Shown piece by piece: positions 49,560 through 61,340 of a stretch of DNA of 64,000 nt; the stretch's first letter is position 1, and every line of letters begins with the position of its first letter. The stretch spans positions 6,799,834 through 6,863,833 of the forward strand of contig OU452213.1 in the NCBI GenBank assembly GCA_911728435.2, in the 5' to 3' direction. The position numbers and the translations under genes were made by a program. Under the pieces are notes generated by a model that saw nothing but the letters and a program-made list of their open reading frames with translations, was not told where the DNA came from and did no database searches. The stretch comes from Apoderus coryli (taxonomy: Eukaryota > Arthropoda > Insecta > Coleoptera > Attelabidae).

Positions 49560-49885
49560 GATTCAAGGAAAATGAAAATGCAACAGAATGTGGATCTCCT
49601 AATACTTTAAATTCACCACACTACGTGTCTCTCCTGATACTTTAAATTCACCTCTTCAAACTTATGTGTTCCTGGTACAAAATCGAGATTTTTAGAAAAG
49701 ACAAATTTACAGAATGTGGATCTCCTAATACATTAAATTCACCTCTTCAAACTTATGTGTTCCTGATACGAAATCGAGATTTTTAGAAAAGACAAATTTA
49801 CAGAATGTGTTTCTCCTGATACTTGAAATTCACCTCTTCAAACTTATGTGTTCCTGGTACGAAATCGAGATTTTTAGAAAATTAA
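49560..49885. repeat. Short tandem repeat, about 110-118 bp unit
   Basis: Three units containing ACAGAATGTGGATCTCCTAA, TTAAATTCACCTCTTCAAAC and ACGAAATCGAGATTTTTAGA succeed each other with small changes. No coding content. It sits between two fold-back elements. Confidence 0.8.
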
Positions 49886-49921
49886 AATTTAGCTATGATT
49901 TTGCAATTAAAATATTGCAAA

Positions 49922-50391
49922 TACCATCTATGAGAATATTGTTGTACTAAACGAATTTTTTTTGTAATTTCCTGATGGAAATTTTAACTGTAGTTTAGTT
50001 GCGTCATCTGTACTTGAATAGCCAAACTAGTCTCAATCCTACTACAGATTACTAACTTACTTTCGACGAAGTTTCGATTCGCGCGCCATCTATGAGAATA
50101 CGATTGAATTATATTAAAAAGTATTGTAGATTTCCATAATACATATATAATTCAATCGTATTAATATATGTATTATAGAAATCTACAATATTTTTTAATA
50201 TAATTCAATCGTATTCTCATAGATGGTGCGCAAATCGAAACTTCGTCGAAAGTAAGTTAGTAATCTGTATTAGGATTTGGACTAGTTTGGCTATTCAAGT
50301 ACAGATGACGCAACTAAACTACAGTTAAAATTTCCATTAGGAAATTACAAAAAAAAATCGTTTAGTACAACAATATTCTCATAGATGGTAC
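49922..50391. mobile_element. Fold-back element, about 225-bp arms, TACCATCTATGAGAATATTG ends
   Basis: TACCATCTATGAGAATATTG at 49922 pairs with CAATATTCTCATAGATGGTA ending at 50391. The complementarity runs through the whole element to a loop near 50149-50165. Inside each arm is a second, nested copy of the terminus (GCGCGCCATCTATGAGAATA near 50082 and its complement near 50215), so this looks like one element inside, or derived from, another. Confidence 0.87.
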
Positions 50392-50639
50392 GAAAATAGT
50401 TTGCTTACCAAATTAAATAGACTACGCAATAATATTTTTAGAAGCATCTATTTGTGGAACTAGTGGAGATTGCTTAAATAGGTTGTATGTGGTGGATATC
50501 TTTGAGTGGAGTGAATTAATATTATGTAGGAATAGTAATCTGCATTAGAATTTCTCCTAGTTCAGAGTAAATGAAAATAGTATTGTTGTTTAGGAATCTA
50601 GGAATTTCAACCATAGATTTCAAATTTTAAAATTAGATG

Positions 50640-51115
50640 GCAAGCTACATTTTGTACTCGTGCCATCTATATTTGAAGGCAAACTAGTTTTAATCGTACA
50701 GGTTACTACTAACTTACTCTCGACCTTTCGAGTTGCGCGCCATCTATGAGAATACGATTGAATTATAATAAAAGGTATTGTAGATTTCTAAATATGAATT
50801 TCTAATTATAAAATTAGATGGCAAGATAAAATTTGTACTCGCGCCATCTATATCTGAAGGCAAACTAGTTGAAATCATAATACAGATTACTAACTTGCTC
50901 TCGAAGAAGTTTCGATTTGCGCGCCACCTATAAGAATACGATTCAATTATATTAAAATTTATTGTAGTTTTCTATATATGAATTTCTAATTTAAAAATTA
51001 GATGGAAAGCTACAGTTTTTATTCACGCCATCTATATTTGACAACCAAACTAGTTCAAATCCTAATACAGGTTACTAACTTACTCTCGACGAAGTTTCGA
51101 TTCATAAAACACAGA
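50640..51115. repeat. Tandem copies of one arm of the fold-back element
   Basis: Three direct copies, about 180 bp apart, of a segment with CGCCATCTATATTTGAAGGC, ACAGATTACTAACTTACTCT and CGACGAAGTTTCGATT, all found in the arms of the element at 49922-50391. This suggests an arm was tandemly multiplied after insertion. Confidence 0.75.
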
Positions 51116-51183
51116 TGGCATCAATACCGTATTGTAGAAACTATTCGTTTGAAAAATAATAGTTTGGAATTAATTGTGAAATA

Positions 51184-51867
51184 AAAACAAAAACATTAAT
51201 TTAAAAATAATTTAATTTTTATGCAAAAAATACTGTTTATCAAGAAACTTTACAAAATAATATTTAATAGCCTCTTTTTCACTTAATTAAATGCAAAAAC
51301 TGTTTTATTGTCAATTTCTACTCATTACTAATAAAAGAAAATAGGTATTATACAAATAAAAAATAATACTGTAGAACAAAAAATTAAAACAACAAAATAA
51401 TCAAAAAGTCATAAATATGTACACAAACAACAATAATAATTAATTATTGTCAATAATATAAAAAAAAATAAATAAGGAACTATAAATATTAATTACACAT
51501 AGAAAACTTAAAAAGAAAGTACCTATACAATATAAAAAAGATTAAAAATAAAACAATAAAAATAACAAAAGAAAAAAAAAATAGATAATTAATTTTGCTA
51601 CAAAGTAGGTACATGTATATAAAAATATTTTCCCTTTAGATCTTAGAAGTATTTACTAAAAAAGTACACATATAAATTACGAACAAACCCTACAATACAA
51701 AAATTAATAAACAAAAATACAAATCTAAATTAGATTTAGTCACAAAACATTTTTTTTATACACAAAAATTATTTTTTATCACATTTAAATAGTAATAATA
51801 ATGGTACGAATATTTTACAAAATGCAATACAAAATCACATTATAATAATTTATTGTTGGCCCTTACC
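51184..51867. other. AT-rich 3' flank of the methuselah-like receptor gene
   Basis: Very AT-rich with long A-runs on the plus strand. A TTTATT at 51849-51854 gives AATAAA on the minus strand 14 bases after the receptor stop, and many other possible signals follow. Likely 3' UTR; no coding sequence. Confidence 0.5.
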
Positions 51868-54800
51868 CTAACAGCTGGTTTCCAATGGTACACTTTTCGT
51901 GGTATTGTTAGCTACACTGTTCGTATTTGTCAGGGTATCTCCCATTGAAGGCATACCTTGTGAGCTGGATGAATGATGGTTAGTCGTGCCTGCATTACCA
52001 TTTTGTCTGTGCTTTCGTAAGCACCAAGCTCGCTTGACAGCGGCCAATACCTATCAAAATGACAGAATTAGGCTTACAACAAAAGTTCAGTTATTTTATT
52101 TATTCAGAAAATGAAGCTTTGGATACTATTTCAGAATTATTCTGTAAAAGCTCCCTTTGTCAAAAATCCAATGCTTTTCTAAAACTCCAGAGACGAAAGA
52201 TAAGTTGCCTTTCTGAATCTCTGTCAGAAAAATATCAGAGCTTTAAAGTTTTGTGGATTTTCTGAATTTGCAAACTTAGAGCAGTTTTTAAATTTGTTGA
52301 AAACTCCTAATTTTGAAAGTAACTTCTGAAATTTAGTTAATAAAAGTTTGAGCATTTTTCGGAATTTGCAAATTTAGAGCACTTTCTGAATTTGTTTGAA
52401 AACTTCTAATTTTGAAAGTAACTTCTGAAATTTAGTTAATAAAAGTTTGAGTATTTTTCGGAATTTGCAAATTTAGAGCACTTTCTGAATTTGTTTGAAA
52501 ACTCCTAATTTTGAAAGTAACTTCTGAAATTTAGTTAATAAAAGTTTGAATATATATTTTTCAGAAATTTGCAAATTTACAGCAGTTTCTGAATTTGTTG
52601 AAAACTCCAAATTTTGAAAGTAACTTCTGAAATTTAGTTAATAAAAGTTTGCGTATTTTTCGGAATTTGCAAATTTACAGCATTTTCTGAATTTGTTTGA
52701 AAACTCCTAATTTTGAAAGTAACTTCTGATAGTTAATAAAAGTTTGAATATATATTTTTCGAAAATTTGGAGCAGTTTCTGAATTTGTAGAAAACTCTTA
52801 ATTTTGAAAGAAACTTCCGCAATTTAGTTAATAAAAGTTTGAATATATATTTTTCAGAAATTTGCAAATTTAGAGCAGTTTCTGAATTTGTTGAAAACTC
52901 CTAATTTTGAAAGTAACTTCTGAAATTTCGTTAATAAAAGTTTGAATACATATTTTTCGGAAATTTGCAAATTTACAGCATTTTCTGAATTTGTTTGAAA
53001 ACTCCTAATTTTGAAAGTAACTTCTGAAATTTAGTTAATAAAAGTTTGCATATTTTTCGGAATTTGTAAATTTACAGCATTTTCTGAATTTGTTTTTTGA
53101 ATATATATTTTTCGAAAATTTGGAGCAGTTTCTGAATTTGTAGAAAACTCTTAATTTTGAATGAAACTTCCGAAATCTAGTTAATAAAAGTTTGAATATA
53201 TATTTTTCAGAAATTTGCAAATTTAGAGCAGTTTCTGAATTTGTTGTAAACTCCTAATTTTGAAAGTAACTTCTGAAATTTCGTTAATAAAAGTTTGCAT
53301 ATTTTTCGGAATTTGCAAATTTACAGCATTTTCTGAATTTGTTTGAAAACTCCTAATTTTAGTAACTTCTGATAGTTAGTTAATAAAAGTTTGAATATAT
53401 ATTTTTTGAAAATTTGGAGCAGTTTCTGAACTTCTTGATAACTCCTAATTTTGAAAGTAACTTCTGAAAATTAGTTAATAAAAGTTTGAATACATATTTT
53501 TCGGAAATTTGAAAATTTAGAACAGTTTCTGAATTTGTTGAAAACTCCTGTTTTGAAAGTAATTTCTTAAATTTAGTTAATAAAAGTTTGAATATATATT
53601 TTTCAGAAATTTGCAAATTTAGAGCAGTTTCTGAATTTCTTGAAAACTCCTAATTTTGAAAGTAACTTCTGAAAATTGGTTACTAAAACTTTGAATATAT
53701 ATTTTTCGGAAATTTGAAACTTTAGAGCAATTTCTGAATTTGTTTGAAAACTCCTAATTTTGAAGGTAATTTCTGAAATTTAGTTAATAAAAGTTGGAAT
53801 ATATATTTTTCGGAATTTGCAAATTTAGAGCAGTTTCTGAATTTGTTGTAAACTCCTAATTTTGAAAGTAACTTCTGAAATTTCGTTAATAAAAGTTTGC
53901 ATATTTTTCGGAATTTGCAAATTTACAGCATTTTCTGAATTTGTTTGAAAACTCCTAATTTTAGTAACTTCTGATAGTTAGTTAATAAAAGTTTGAATAT
54001 ATATTTTTTGAAAATTTGGAGCAGTTTCTGAACTTCTTGATAACTCCTAATTTTGAAAGTAACTTCTGAAAATTAGTTAATAAAAGTTTGAATACATATT
54101 TTTCGGAAATTTGAAAATTTAGAACAGTTTCTGAATTTGTTGAAAACTCCTGTTTTGAAAGTAATTTCTGAAATTTAGTTAATAAAAGTTTGAATATATA
54201 TTTTTCAGAAATTTGCAAATTTAGAGCAGTTTCTGAATTTCTTGAAAACTCCTAATTTTGAAAGTAACTTCTGAAAATTGGTTACTAAAACTTTGAATAT
54301 ATATTTTTCGGAAATTTGAAACTTTAGAGCAATTTCTGAATTTGTTTGAAAACTCCTAATTTTGAAGGTAATTTCTGAAATTTAGTTAATAAAAGTTGGA
54401 ATATATATTTTTCGGAATTTGCAAATTTAGAGCAGTTTCTGAATTTGTTTGAAAACTCCTAATGAAGTCTGGAATTTGAAATTTTTTTTGTAACATTTTG
54501 AAACATTGCAAAAAACCAAAAGTTTTTTGAAAACTCTAAAGAGTATTGCAAATTTTGTTCTTTTAAAAAACTATACATTACAATAAAATTTTTGAATTTT
54601 GAAAATCTTTTCTGCCACTTTCCTAATTCAAGAGTTTCTTCTAAGAGAAAAGTACTTCAAAGATAATCTTTTTGAAACACTATGAAATATTGTAAAAACT
54701 CTGGAATTTTCAAATATTTTCTGCAACTTTCCTACTAAGTCTGAGACGCTATACAGTTTTAAGGTGTCTTCTCTGAAACTCAGGAAATAATTAGAGTTTG

Positions 54801-57800
54801 AGGAGTTTCTTCTAGGATTCCTGAAAAGTACTCTAAAGAAAAACGATAAAATACTATAAAAAGTCTAGATTGTAAGAAATCGAAAATTTTTTGTGACTTC
54901 CAAAGTCAAAACTAAAGTAGCCCAATGCAGGAAGTTCTATTTTTACATTTCTACTGGGCAATGAAGTACTTTTCTCAGCTTAGGTGCAAGGCATTTATAA
55001 TCAAATGCTTCGCTTGCTTTTTTTATTATTTAAAAAAAAAATATTAAAGTACAATCAGAAATGTATTATTTATGATTTTATTCTTCAATTTATCGATATT
55101 CAGAATCTGCATGGTAGTGCGAACCATTATTTCTTGAAGATTACAGAACAATGCCTCTGCTGCATCTCGACACACACTATTAACTTCGTCTTTTATCAAA
55201 CACAAAACAAAATAATAATAAAAAAATACTAAAGCGCGCACATTATTATTATCAGCATCATCGATAAATAACGCAATATAGGCAAGAAATATTAATTCCA
55301 TAAACTTACTTGCGGCTGGCAGCCCACAACTATGAAGATGAATACCCCCTGGAGGCAGTTTATGATATCAGTAACGTACCACAACTCATGCGGTCCACCA
55401 GCTGCCCACGATATCACATCAGCCACCCATGTCACACCCATGACTACCACCAGTTTCATGCAGATCCTGCCCAAGGCGGCCCTGAACACAACAACAAAAA
55501 TTATAACCAATCATTAGCATTATTAATGACTAACACTGCATTATTGATTATTGAAAGTATGAAAAATGCTTTTGCTTCATTAAAAAAGCTGAAATTATTG
55601 AATTACATTTTACGTCAAACCGCTTCTAACAAAAAAAAAACTTAAAATTAATCTTGTTCTAGTAAAATATGAAAACGCCATGATGCAATTTATTGAAATC
55701 CAGCAACTTCAGAAACTGAAAATTTTAAGGCTGGAATTAGGCGTTTAAGGAGCTTTTTCTTAGGCTCTGAAAAATCCACAGTTTGGCTTCAATTTGAAGA
55801 AAATTTTTGTTGTAAAACTTATAGTAAAATATTTTTTAATTATCTTGTAAAATCTACCACCTTTTTCTTCTGAAACTCCGTAGACAATATGATAAGTTTT
55901 TTGAAACTTCTAGATGCTCCAAAATTTGAAGTGTCTTTTTTTTATTCAAGTTTTGTAATTTTTCTATAATTTTCGTAATAAACTTTATAAAGTATTCTGT
56001 AATTATCTTTACTTTATCAAAACATGCATTTCTTCTGAAACTTTGTAAACAATGTAATATTTTTTTTGAAACTCCGAGACATCTTTTCAGAAACAACAAA
56101 AATTCGGAGTTGTAGGAGCTTTTTCTAGGGCTCCGAAAAATCCAAAGTTTATTTTTTTTATTCAAGTTTTGTAATTTTTCTATAATTTTCGTAATAAACT
56201 TTACAAAGAATTTTGTAATTATCTTTACTTTAATAAAACATGCATATCTTCTGAAACTTTGTAGACAATGTAATAATTTTTTGAAACTCCGAGACGATCC
56301 AAAGTTTTAAGCAAAAACAACAAAAATTCGGAGTTCTATAAGCTTTTTCTAAGCCTCGAAAAATCAAATCCAAAGTGTGGAGGCAAATAATCCAATTTTT
56401 TTTATCGAGTTTTGTAATTTTTCTAAAAATTTCCTAATAAAAAAAAATACAAAGTATTGTCGAATTATCTTCACTTTATAGCAATATAACTTTGAATTGC
56501 CTTTTCAGGAACTGCAAAGTTTCAGGATTTAGAAATCCTTTTCAAAGTCTCTAGAAATTCCAAAGCTTGGAGACAAATAATCCAAATTTAGAGGTTCTTT
56601 GTCTAAGACTACGAAATAGACTAAAATTTAAAGGACTTTTCTGAATTCTTTTTGGAGAAATTCAGTTTTGATAACTGAAATTTTGCTAATAAAAAATTAA
56701 ATGTATTTTCTAATTATTATCCTGTAAAGACTTCGCAACATGCATTTATTTCTGAGGCTTTGTAAATGTTCGACATTTCTTTGAAACTTTGGAAGTTCAA
56801 TGAGCTTTTTATAAGGCTCTGAAATATCCAAAGTTTGAAAGCAAATAATCCAAATTTAGAGGTCCTTTGTCTAAGACTAGGAAACAGACTAAAATTTAAA
56901 GGACTTTTCTGATTTTTTTTTTCTGGAGAAATGCAGTTTTGATAACCGGAATTTTGCTAATAAAAAATTAAAAGTATTTTCTAATTATTATCCTGTAAAG
57001 ACTTCGCAACATGCATTTATTTCTGAGGCTTTGTAAATGTTTGACCTTTTTTTGAAACTTTGGAAGTTCAATGAGCTTTTTATAAAGCTCTGAAAAATCC
57101 AAAGCTTGGAAGCAAATAATCCCAATTTAAAGGTTCTTTGTCAAGACTACGAAATAGACTAAAATTTAAAGGACTTTTCTGATTTTTTTCTGGAGATATG
57201 CAGTTTTGATAACTGAAATGTTGCTAATAAAAAATTAAATGTATTTTCCAATTATCCTATATAAAGACTTCGCAACAAGCATCTTTTCTGAAACTTTGTA
57301 AAACGTTTGATATTTTTTTGAAACTTTTGCCTTTTAAAAACTACAAAAATCCGGAGTTTCAGGGCTTTTTCTAAGGATCTGAAAAAAACAAACAAATAAT
57401 CCAAGAGGTCTGCGTGTCTAAGATAATTACAATTTTTGTAAGTCCAATTTTAAATTAATTAAATTTTGCTAATAAAAGTATTTTTTAATTATTCTGTAAA
57501 ATTAAGAAATATGGAGATCGTTTCAGAAACTTTATGATCCAAATTTTGAGCTGCACGTTCAGACACTGTAAAAATTCAACAATTTATAGAAGCTTTTTCT
57601 AACCCTCTAAAATTTTGGAACTATATGAGTTGCTAGAGTTTGAAGTGAGTTTTCTGAAAAATGTAAAGTTTGAAAGCTTTTCAGAATGTTGTTCCATTCC
57701 TAAGGTTAATGTTTCCTTTCATAAACCTATCAAACTGATTGAAATTCAATTTTGAAGTTCTAAAAAAATCTTGCATTTCCTGAAATGATGATCTGGAACT

Positions 57801-60031
57801 TAAAGTGTTTGATCTGAAAGTCTACGAAACAGGATTTCGAGTCAAACACCCAAGTTAAATCAATATTACGGCTTAAAGAGTATAACTGAGATTTTCGCCT
57901 GAGTTTTACACCACATAAACATCTCAAATTAAAAATCGTCCTTGATGACAACAAATTCACTTGATTCACACTAAAATTTCAGATCTGATTATAATGATAA
58001 TTTTTTACTAAATATAGTAACCAATCAAATTACTTAATTTTAAGTCATGTGTCAAATTTCATCCAATCACCTCTGGATTACAGCGATAATACCCTACATG
58101 TGGTGTTTTCAGTTTGGTGTTTTTTTTTATTAAAAATTAATTAAACGTCAAACTGACAACTGGTTTAAAAATGTCGCGAAGATTTGGTATTGCAGCTAAC
58201 GATGCAATTAATGATATTAGGTATATCTAATAATATACCAAAAAATACAATCAAATCAAAAAAATATGTATGGGAAATATTTCTCGAGTTTTGTGCGACC
58301 AGAGAATACGAACTGAATGCTGAAACGAGTTTGCATAATTTGGCTAATATATTGAAAGATTATGCGGTAAATATTAGAAAAGCTGACGGAACTGAATATA
58401 AAGAAGCAACTGTAAAAACAATTTGGAATACTACGAGTAGGCTACTCCACGAAAAATACTTCAATGACTTCAAAATTGTATTCGACCCGTTTACCAGTGT
58501 GATATTCAAAAATGTGCGAGATGCAAGAAATGCAAAACGTAAAAGATTACAGCAGGATCCAAACAAACGAAAATGCAGTTCATCAAATTTGAGTTCAAGT
58601 GATTTGGCTAGAATCATTGGATTATGGGATGAATGTACACCAGAAGGTTTACAAAATTTTTTTTTACCATATTGTACCTGTTGAGTTAGCTTGGCGAGGT
58701 GGTGGACCAGCTGATTGCCTTATAGATTATTTCACGATTGAGAAAAATAATGATGGAACGCCAACCAACAGAATTGAATGCAATCCAATATTCAGTAAAA
58801 CATGCCAAGGAGGATCGAAAAGTTGTACAAATAATAAATAACTTGTTCCAAATATTGCAAACTAAAGTGCATGCCCTGTCCGGTTATTCCATAAATTATT
58901 GTCCAAAAGAGGGAAAAATATTACTTCCAGTCGCCTATTTTTGAGACCAAATCGTTTCTGGAAATCCGAAAGTGACACATGGTTTGACAATATACCGGTA
59001 GGCAAGAACACGGTTAATATGTGGACCAAATAATCTGCGCAAGCTATTGGTTTGGACACTAAGTGTAAAAAGATATCCAATCATTCGAACAGATCAACTG
59101 CAGTTAGCCATTTGGCAACTACAGGAATTCCTCAACAGCAACTAATAAAAATAACAGGACATAGCAGCTCTAATTCAATTAAACCGTACTTGAAAATTAA
59201 CCAAGAACGCCATGGTGAAATAATCAACACCATGCGAGGAATTTCTTCAACAGTGGAAATTAACAATCCGTCAACTTCAGCAAACTCTTCTTCCAATTTA
59301 ACATTTACCAATTGTACTTTTCACAACTGTAGTTTTAAATAAAAATGAATAATATTTGTTTGATTAAAACTAATACATTTATTAAACGTCAGATTCACAA
59401 TCAAATTTTTGATATCTACAAAGTAATAAATTATCTTATCGAATACTCCTCGGGCCTTGATAAATACTCAAAATTTTGTCATAGAGAATCCTTCAAGCGA
59501 GTTGCTAAACACGCTTTCGGCATTCTCTATGACAAAATTATCTCGGTATTATCAAGACCCTAGGGGTATTGCTACTGAAAATTATTCTCCTAATCTTTTT
59601 ACTAATTTAACAAGATGTAACATTGATGTCACTCAACTGTCCTGCTACTTTTGCACTAATAACAATTATTGCAGAATATAAAAATACCAAAGGTCTACAA
59701 CACAACACCGCTGACAGAAAACAGGTCTATTCTCAGTACTTCATGTTGCAGTTTCATGCAGGTATGTTAAAAGCTCAAACTACTAGATACTATTTATATA
59801 ATTATCAACTTCTTCAAGACAGGTAATTTTTAAATAAAAAATAATCACTCAAAAATCTAAAATAAACATCAAAAATACTGATAATTTATTACCTTTCTGT
59901 TGTTGACTTCACAAGTTCCCTCTTCCATAAACCACAAGTCAGTTCTCTCGCAGTCAGCCCGAATAAAAGCAAATTAATCACCAACAACGTTCCAATTGGA
60001 CCATAGAAGAAGGTCAACATTTCCATATCAC
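51868..60031 (-). CDS. mthl1: Methuselah-like G-protein-coupled receptor, C-terminal part (5' partial)
   Basis: Three minus-strand exons: 59893-60031, 55310-55481 and 51868-52050, joining in frame and ending at the TAG whose complement is at 51868-51870. They encode transmembrane segments 5 to 7 and the tail of a class B/methuselah receptor. TM5 is in [22 protein letters not shown]6 in [22 protein letters not shown]7 in [20 protein letters not shown], with the family QGVFIF motif. The cytoplasmic tail starts [10 protein letters not shown] and ends in a Ser/Asn/Thr-rich stretch. The QPQV tail start suggests methuselah-like 1; this assignment rests on memory of the family and could be another mthl. 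The extracellular domain and TM1-4 lie beyond the exon at 60031, and no further exon was found before 64000. Its introns carry repeats and a Crypton relic. Confidence 0.85.
52260..54470. repeat. 99-bp intronic tandem repeat with a 602-bp block duplication
   Basis: Unit of about 99 bp: TTTCTGAATTTGTTTGAAAA, CTCCTAATTTTGAAAGTAAC, TTCTGAAATTTAGTTAATAA, AAGTTTGAATAT (for example at 52325, 52424 and 52523). A six-unit block is duplicated almost exactly: 53241 onward recurs at 53843 onward, 602 bp apart. It occupies the intron between the last two receptor exons. Confidence 0.9.
54471..55309. other. Intron remainder with decayed repeat
   Basis: The array fades into related AT-rich sequence (54471-54900), then unstructured intron DNA up to the receptor exon boundary. 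No additional exon was supported. Confidence 0.5.
55650..57560. repeat. Decayed tandem repeats in receptor intron
   Basis: Diverged units of several hundred bases share TTCTGAAACTTTGTA, ATTCCAAAGTTTGGAGGCAA and CCTAATAAAAAATTAAA, with clear pairs such as AAAGACTTCGCAACATGCAT at 56720 and 56990 (and a variant near 57250). They resemble the neighbouring 99-bp family in composition and phrasing and may be an old relative. No coding frame. Confidence 0.7.
58171..59345 (+). pseudogene. Crypton-type tyrosine recombinase, frame-broken
   Basis: Antisense in the receptor intron. The series begins at ATG 58171 ([10 protein letters not shown]) and needs several frame changes and passes stops. Recognisable parts are [38 protein letters not shown], then after a one-base shift near 58665 [20 protein letters not shown] and [47 protein letters not shown], and from 59052 [17 protein letters not shown] with [12 protein letters not shown]. 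The C-terminal part shows the tyrosine recombinase signature: HxxR in HSNR, GH, and the nucleophile candidate Tyr in KPYL. This is the insect Crypton layout, ending in NCTFHNCSF. At least two shifts and internal stops indicate a dead copy rather than a domesticated gene. Confidence 0.85.
59441..59570. repeat. Imperfect palindrome, about 125 bp, after the Crypton relic
   Basis: AATACTCCTCGGGCCTTGAT and AAATTTTGTCATAGAGAAT on the left are matched by ATTCTCTATGACAAAATTAT and ATCAAGACCCTAGGGGTATT on the right, with further partial pairing in the middle around GCGAGTTGCTAAACACGC (centre near 59506). It may be part of the mobile element or an older inserted unit. Open frames here (59345-59563) follow from the palindrome and have no recognisable domain. 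Confidence 0.8.
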
Positions 60032-61340
60032 CTGAAAAAAAAATTGTTTACATTGACAGCAATATGACCAACTAACGTTTCGACTGCCTTCCTCAGGGGT
60101 TTCTTTTTATAATATTTTATAGGACCAACGTCTATTTTCTAAAACTTTCTGTGTTGTAACAACAATTACAAAAATATCAAATTATTTATAAAAAAACAAC
60201 ACACAAAGACATGATGAATAGAAGAATAACGTTAGACTGAAAATATTTTATATTTTCTTGTACCTTATTTTTGTTAATTTAATATAATTTTAACATGTCT
60301 ATAATTGGTCTCACTCTCTTCGATCAAACACGATCAGAAATCGTGGTTTTTGTTAAAGGAAAAGAAATTTTGCAATCCAAACCCTATTAAAACGAATATT
60401 TTGAAAATAAATATATAAATCATTAAAATTAACAAAGTGAAATCGTAATTTAAATGAATTAAACACAATGGCATTGTGAAAATAAAATAAAAATAAACTT
60501 TTCGATTTAACAATTTTTCATGTTTTGACCCTCTACTTTATAACCTTTACCTACGCCCTATGAGTCCGAAAATCATTTTTTAGGTTATATTCTATCACAA
60601 CTATGAAAAATGATTCCGTATCCCCTTTTACACTATTTACGAACGTCTATGAAAACAAGTTATTTATAACACATTTTTTAGGTTATATTCTATCAAAGCT
60701 ATAAATAACTAGTCAATATTTCTGCTATGTTTAAGAAATACGTTTTTTCTAACCTTTTTACCCCATTTTACACTTTTTTCGAATGTCAATATGGTCTAAT
60801 TGTTTAGGTTAAATATTTTAGGTTATGTTTAATTAAACGCGCAAAAAATTATTTAGTATTTTCGTTAGGTTATATTCTATCACAACTATGATAAATTATT
60901 CCATATTTCGAATAAGTTTAGGAAATATATATTTTTTATGTTCTGACCCCTTTTCCACTATGTACGAACGCCTATGACACATTTTATAGGTTATATTCTA
61001 TCAAAGCTATAAATAACTAGTTAATAATCCTGCTATGTTTTAGAAATACGTTTTTTTTTAAATCTTTTTTAACCCATTTTACACTATTTTCGAACGCCAA
61101 TGTGGTCAATATTTTAGGTTATATTCAATTAAATGCATTAAAAATTATGCAGTATTTCGGATAAGTTTAAGAACTATGATTTTTTTAAATTTTTGAATCC
61201 TCTTTTAAACCCCTTGCCTACGTTCAATGTTTCCTAAAATCTAATCAGCTCCTTGCTATGTCCAATAGTATTTCTGTACCAAATTTGGTTAAAATCTGTT
61301 AAGTGGTTTTTGCGTTTTCGTGGATACAGACAGACAGACA
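60032..61340. repeat. AT-rich interspersed repeats ending in a retroelement-like (GACA)n tail
   Basis: TTTAGGTTATATTCTATCA and CTATAAATAACTAG recur near 60590, 60685, 60865 and 60990, with ACGAACGCCTATGA-like segments, giving a loose repeat of 250-300 bp. It ends in TTTTTGCGTTTTCGTGG then ATACAGACAGACAGACATT at about 61306-61340, a phrase typical of insect non-LTR/SINE 3' ends. No ORF is seen. Confidence 0.6.

Noticed and set aside
53035..54218. Three similar minus-strand frames of 61-78 codons ([13 protein letters not shown] type)
   Set aside because: They are simply open frames through the 99-bp AT-rich tandem repeat; their similarity reflects the repeat, not a protein family.
55310..55645. 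111-codon plus-strand frame over the receptor exon
   Set aside because: It is the shadow of the minus-strand receptor exon 55310-55481, whose translation gives the clear TM6-TM7 motifs.
58184..59342. Intact domesticated Crypton gene
   Set aside because: Reading requires at least two frame shifts and passes internal stops, with no flanking introns to explain them. A dead copy is more likely.
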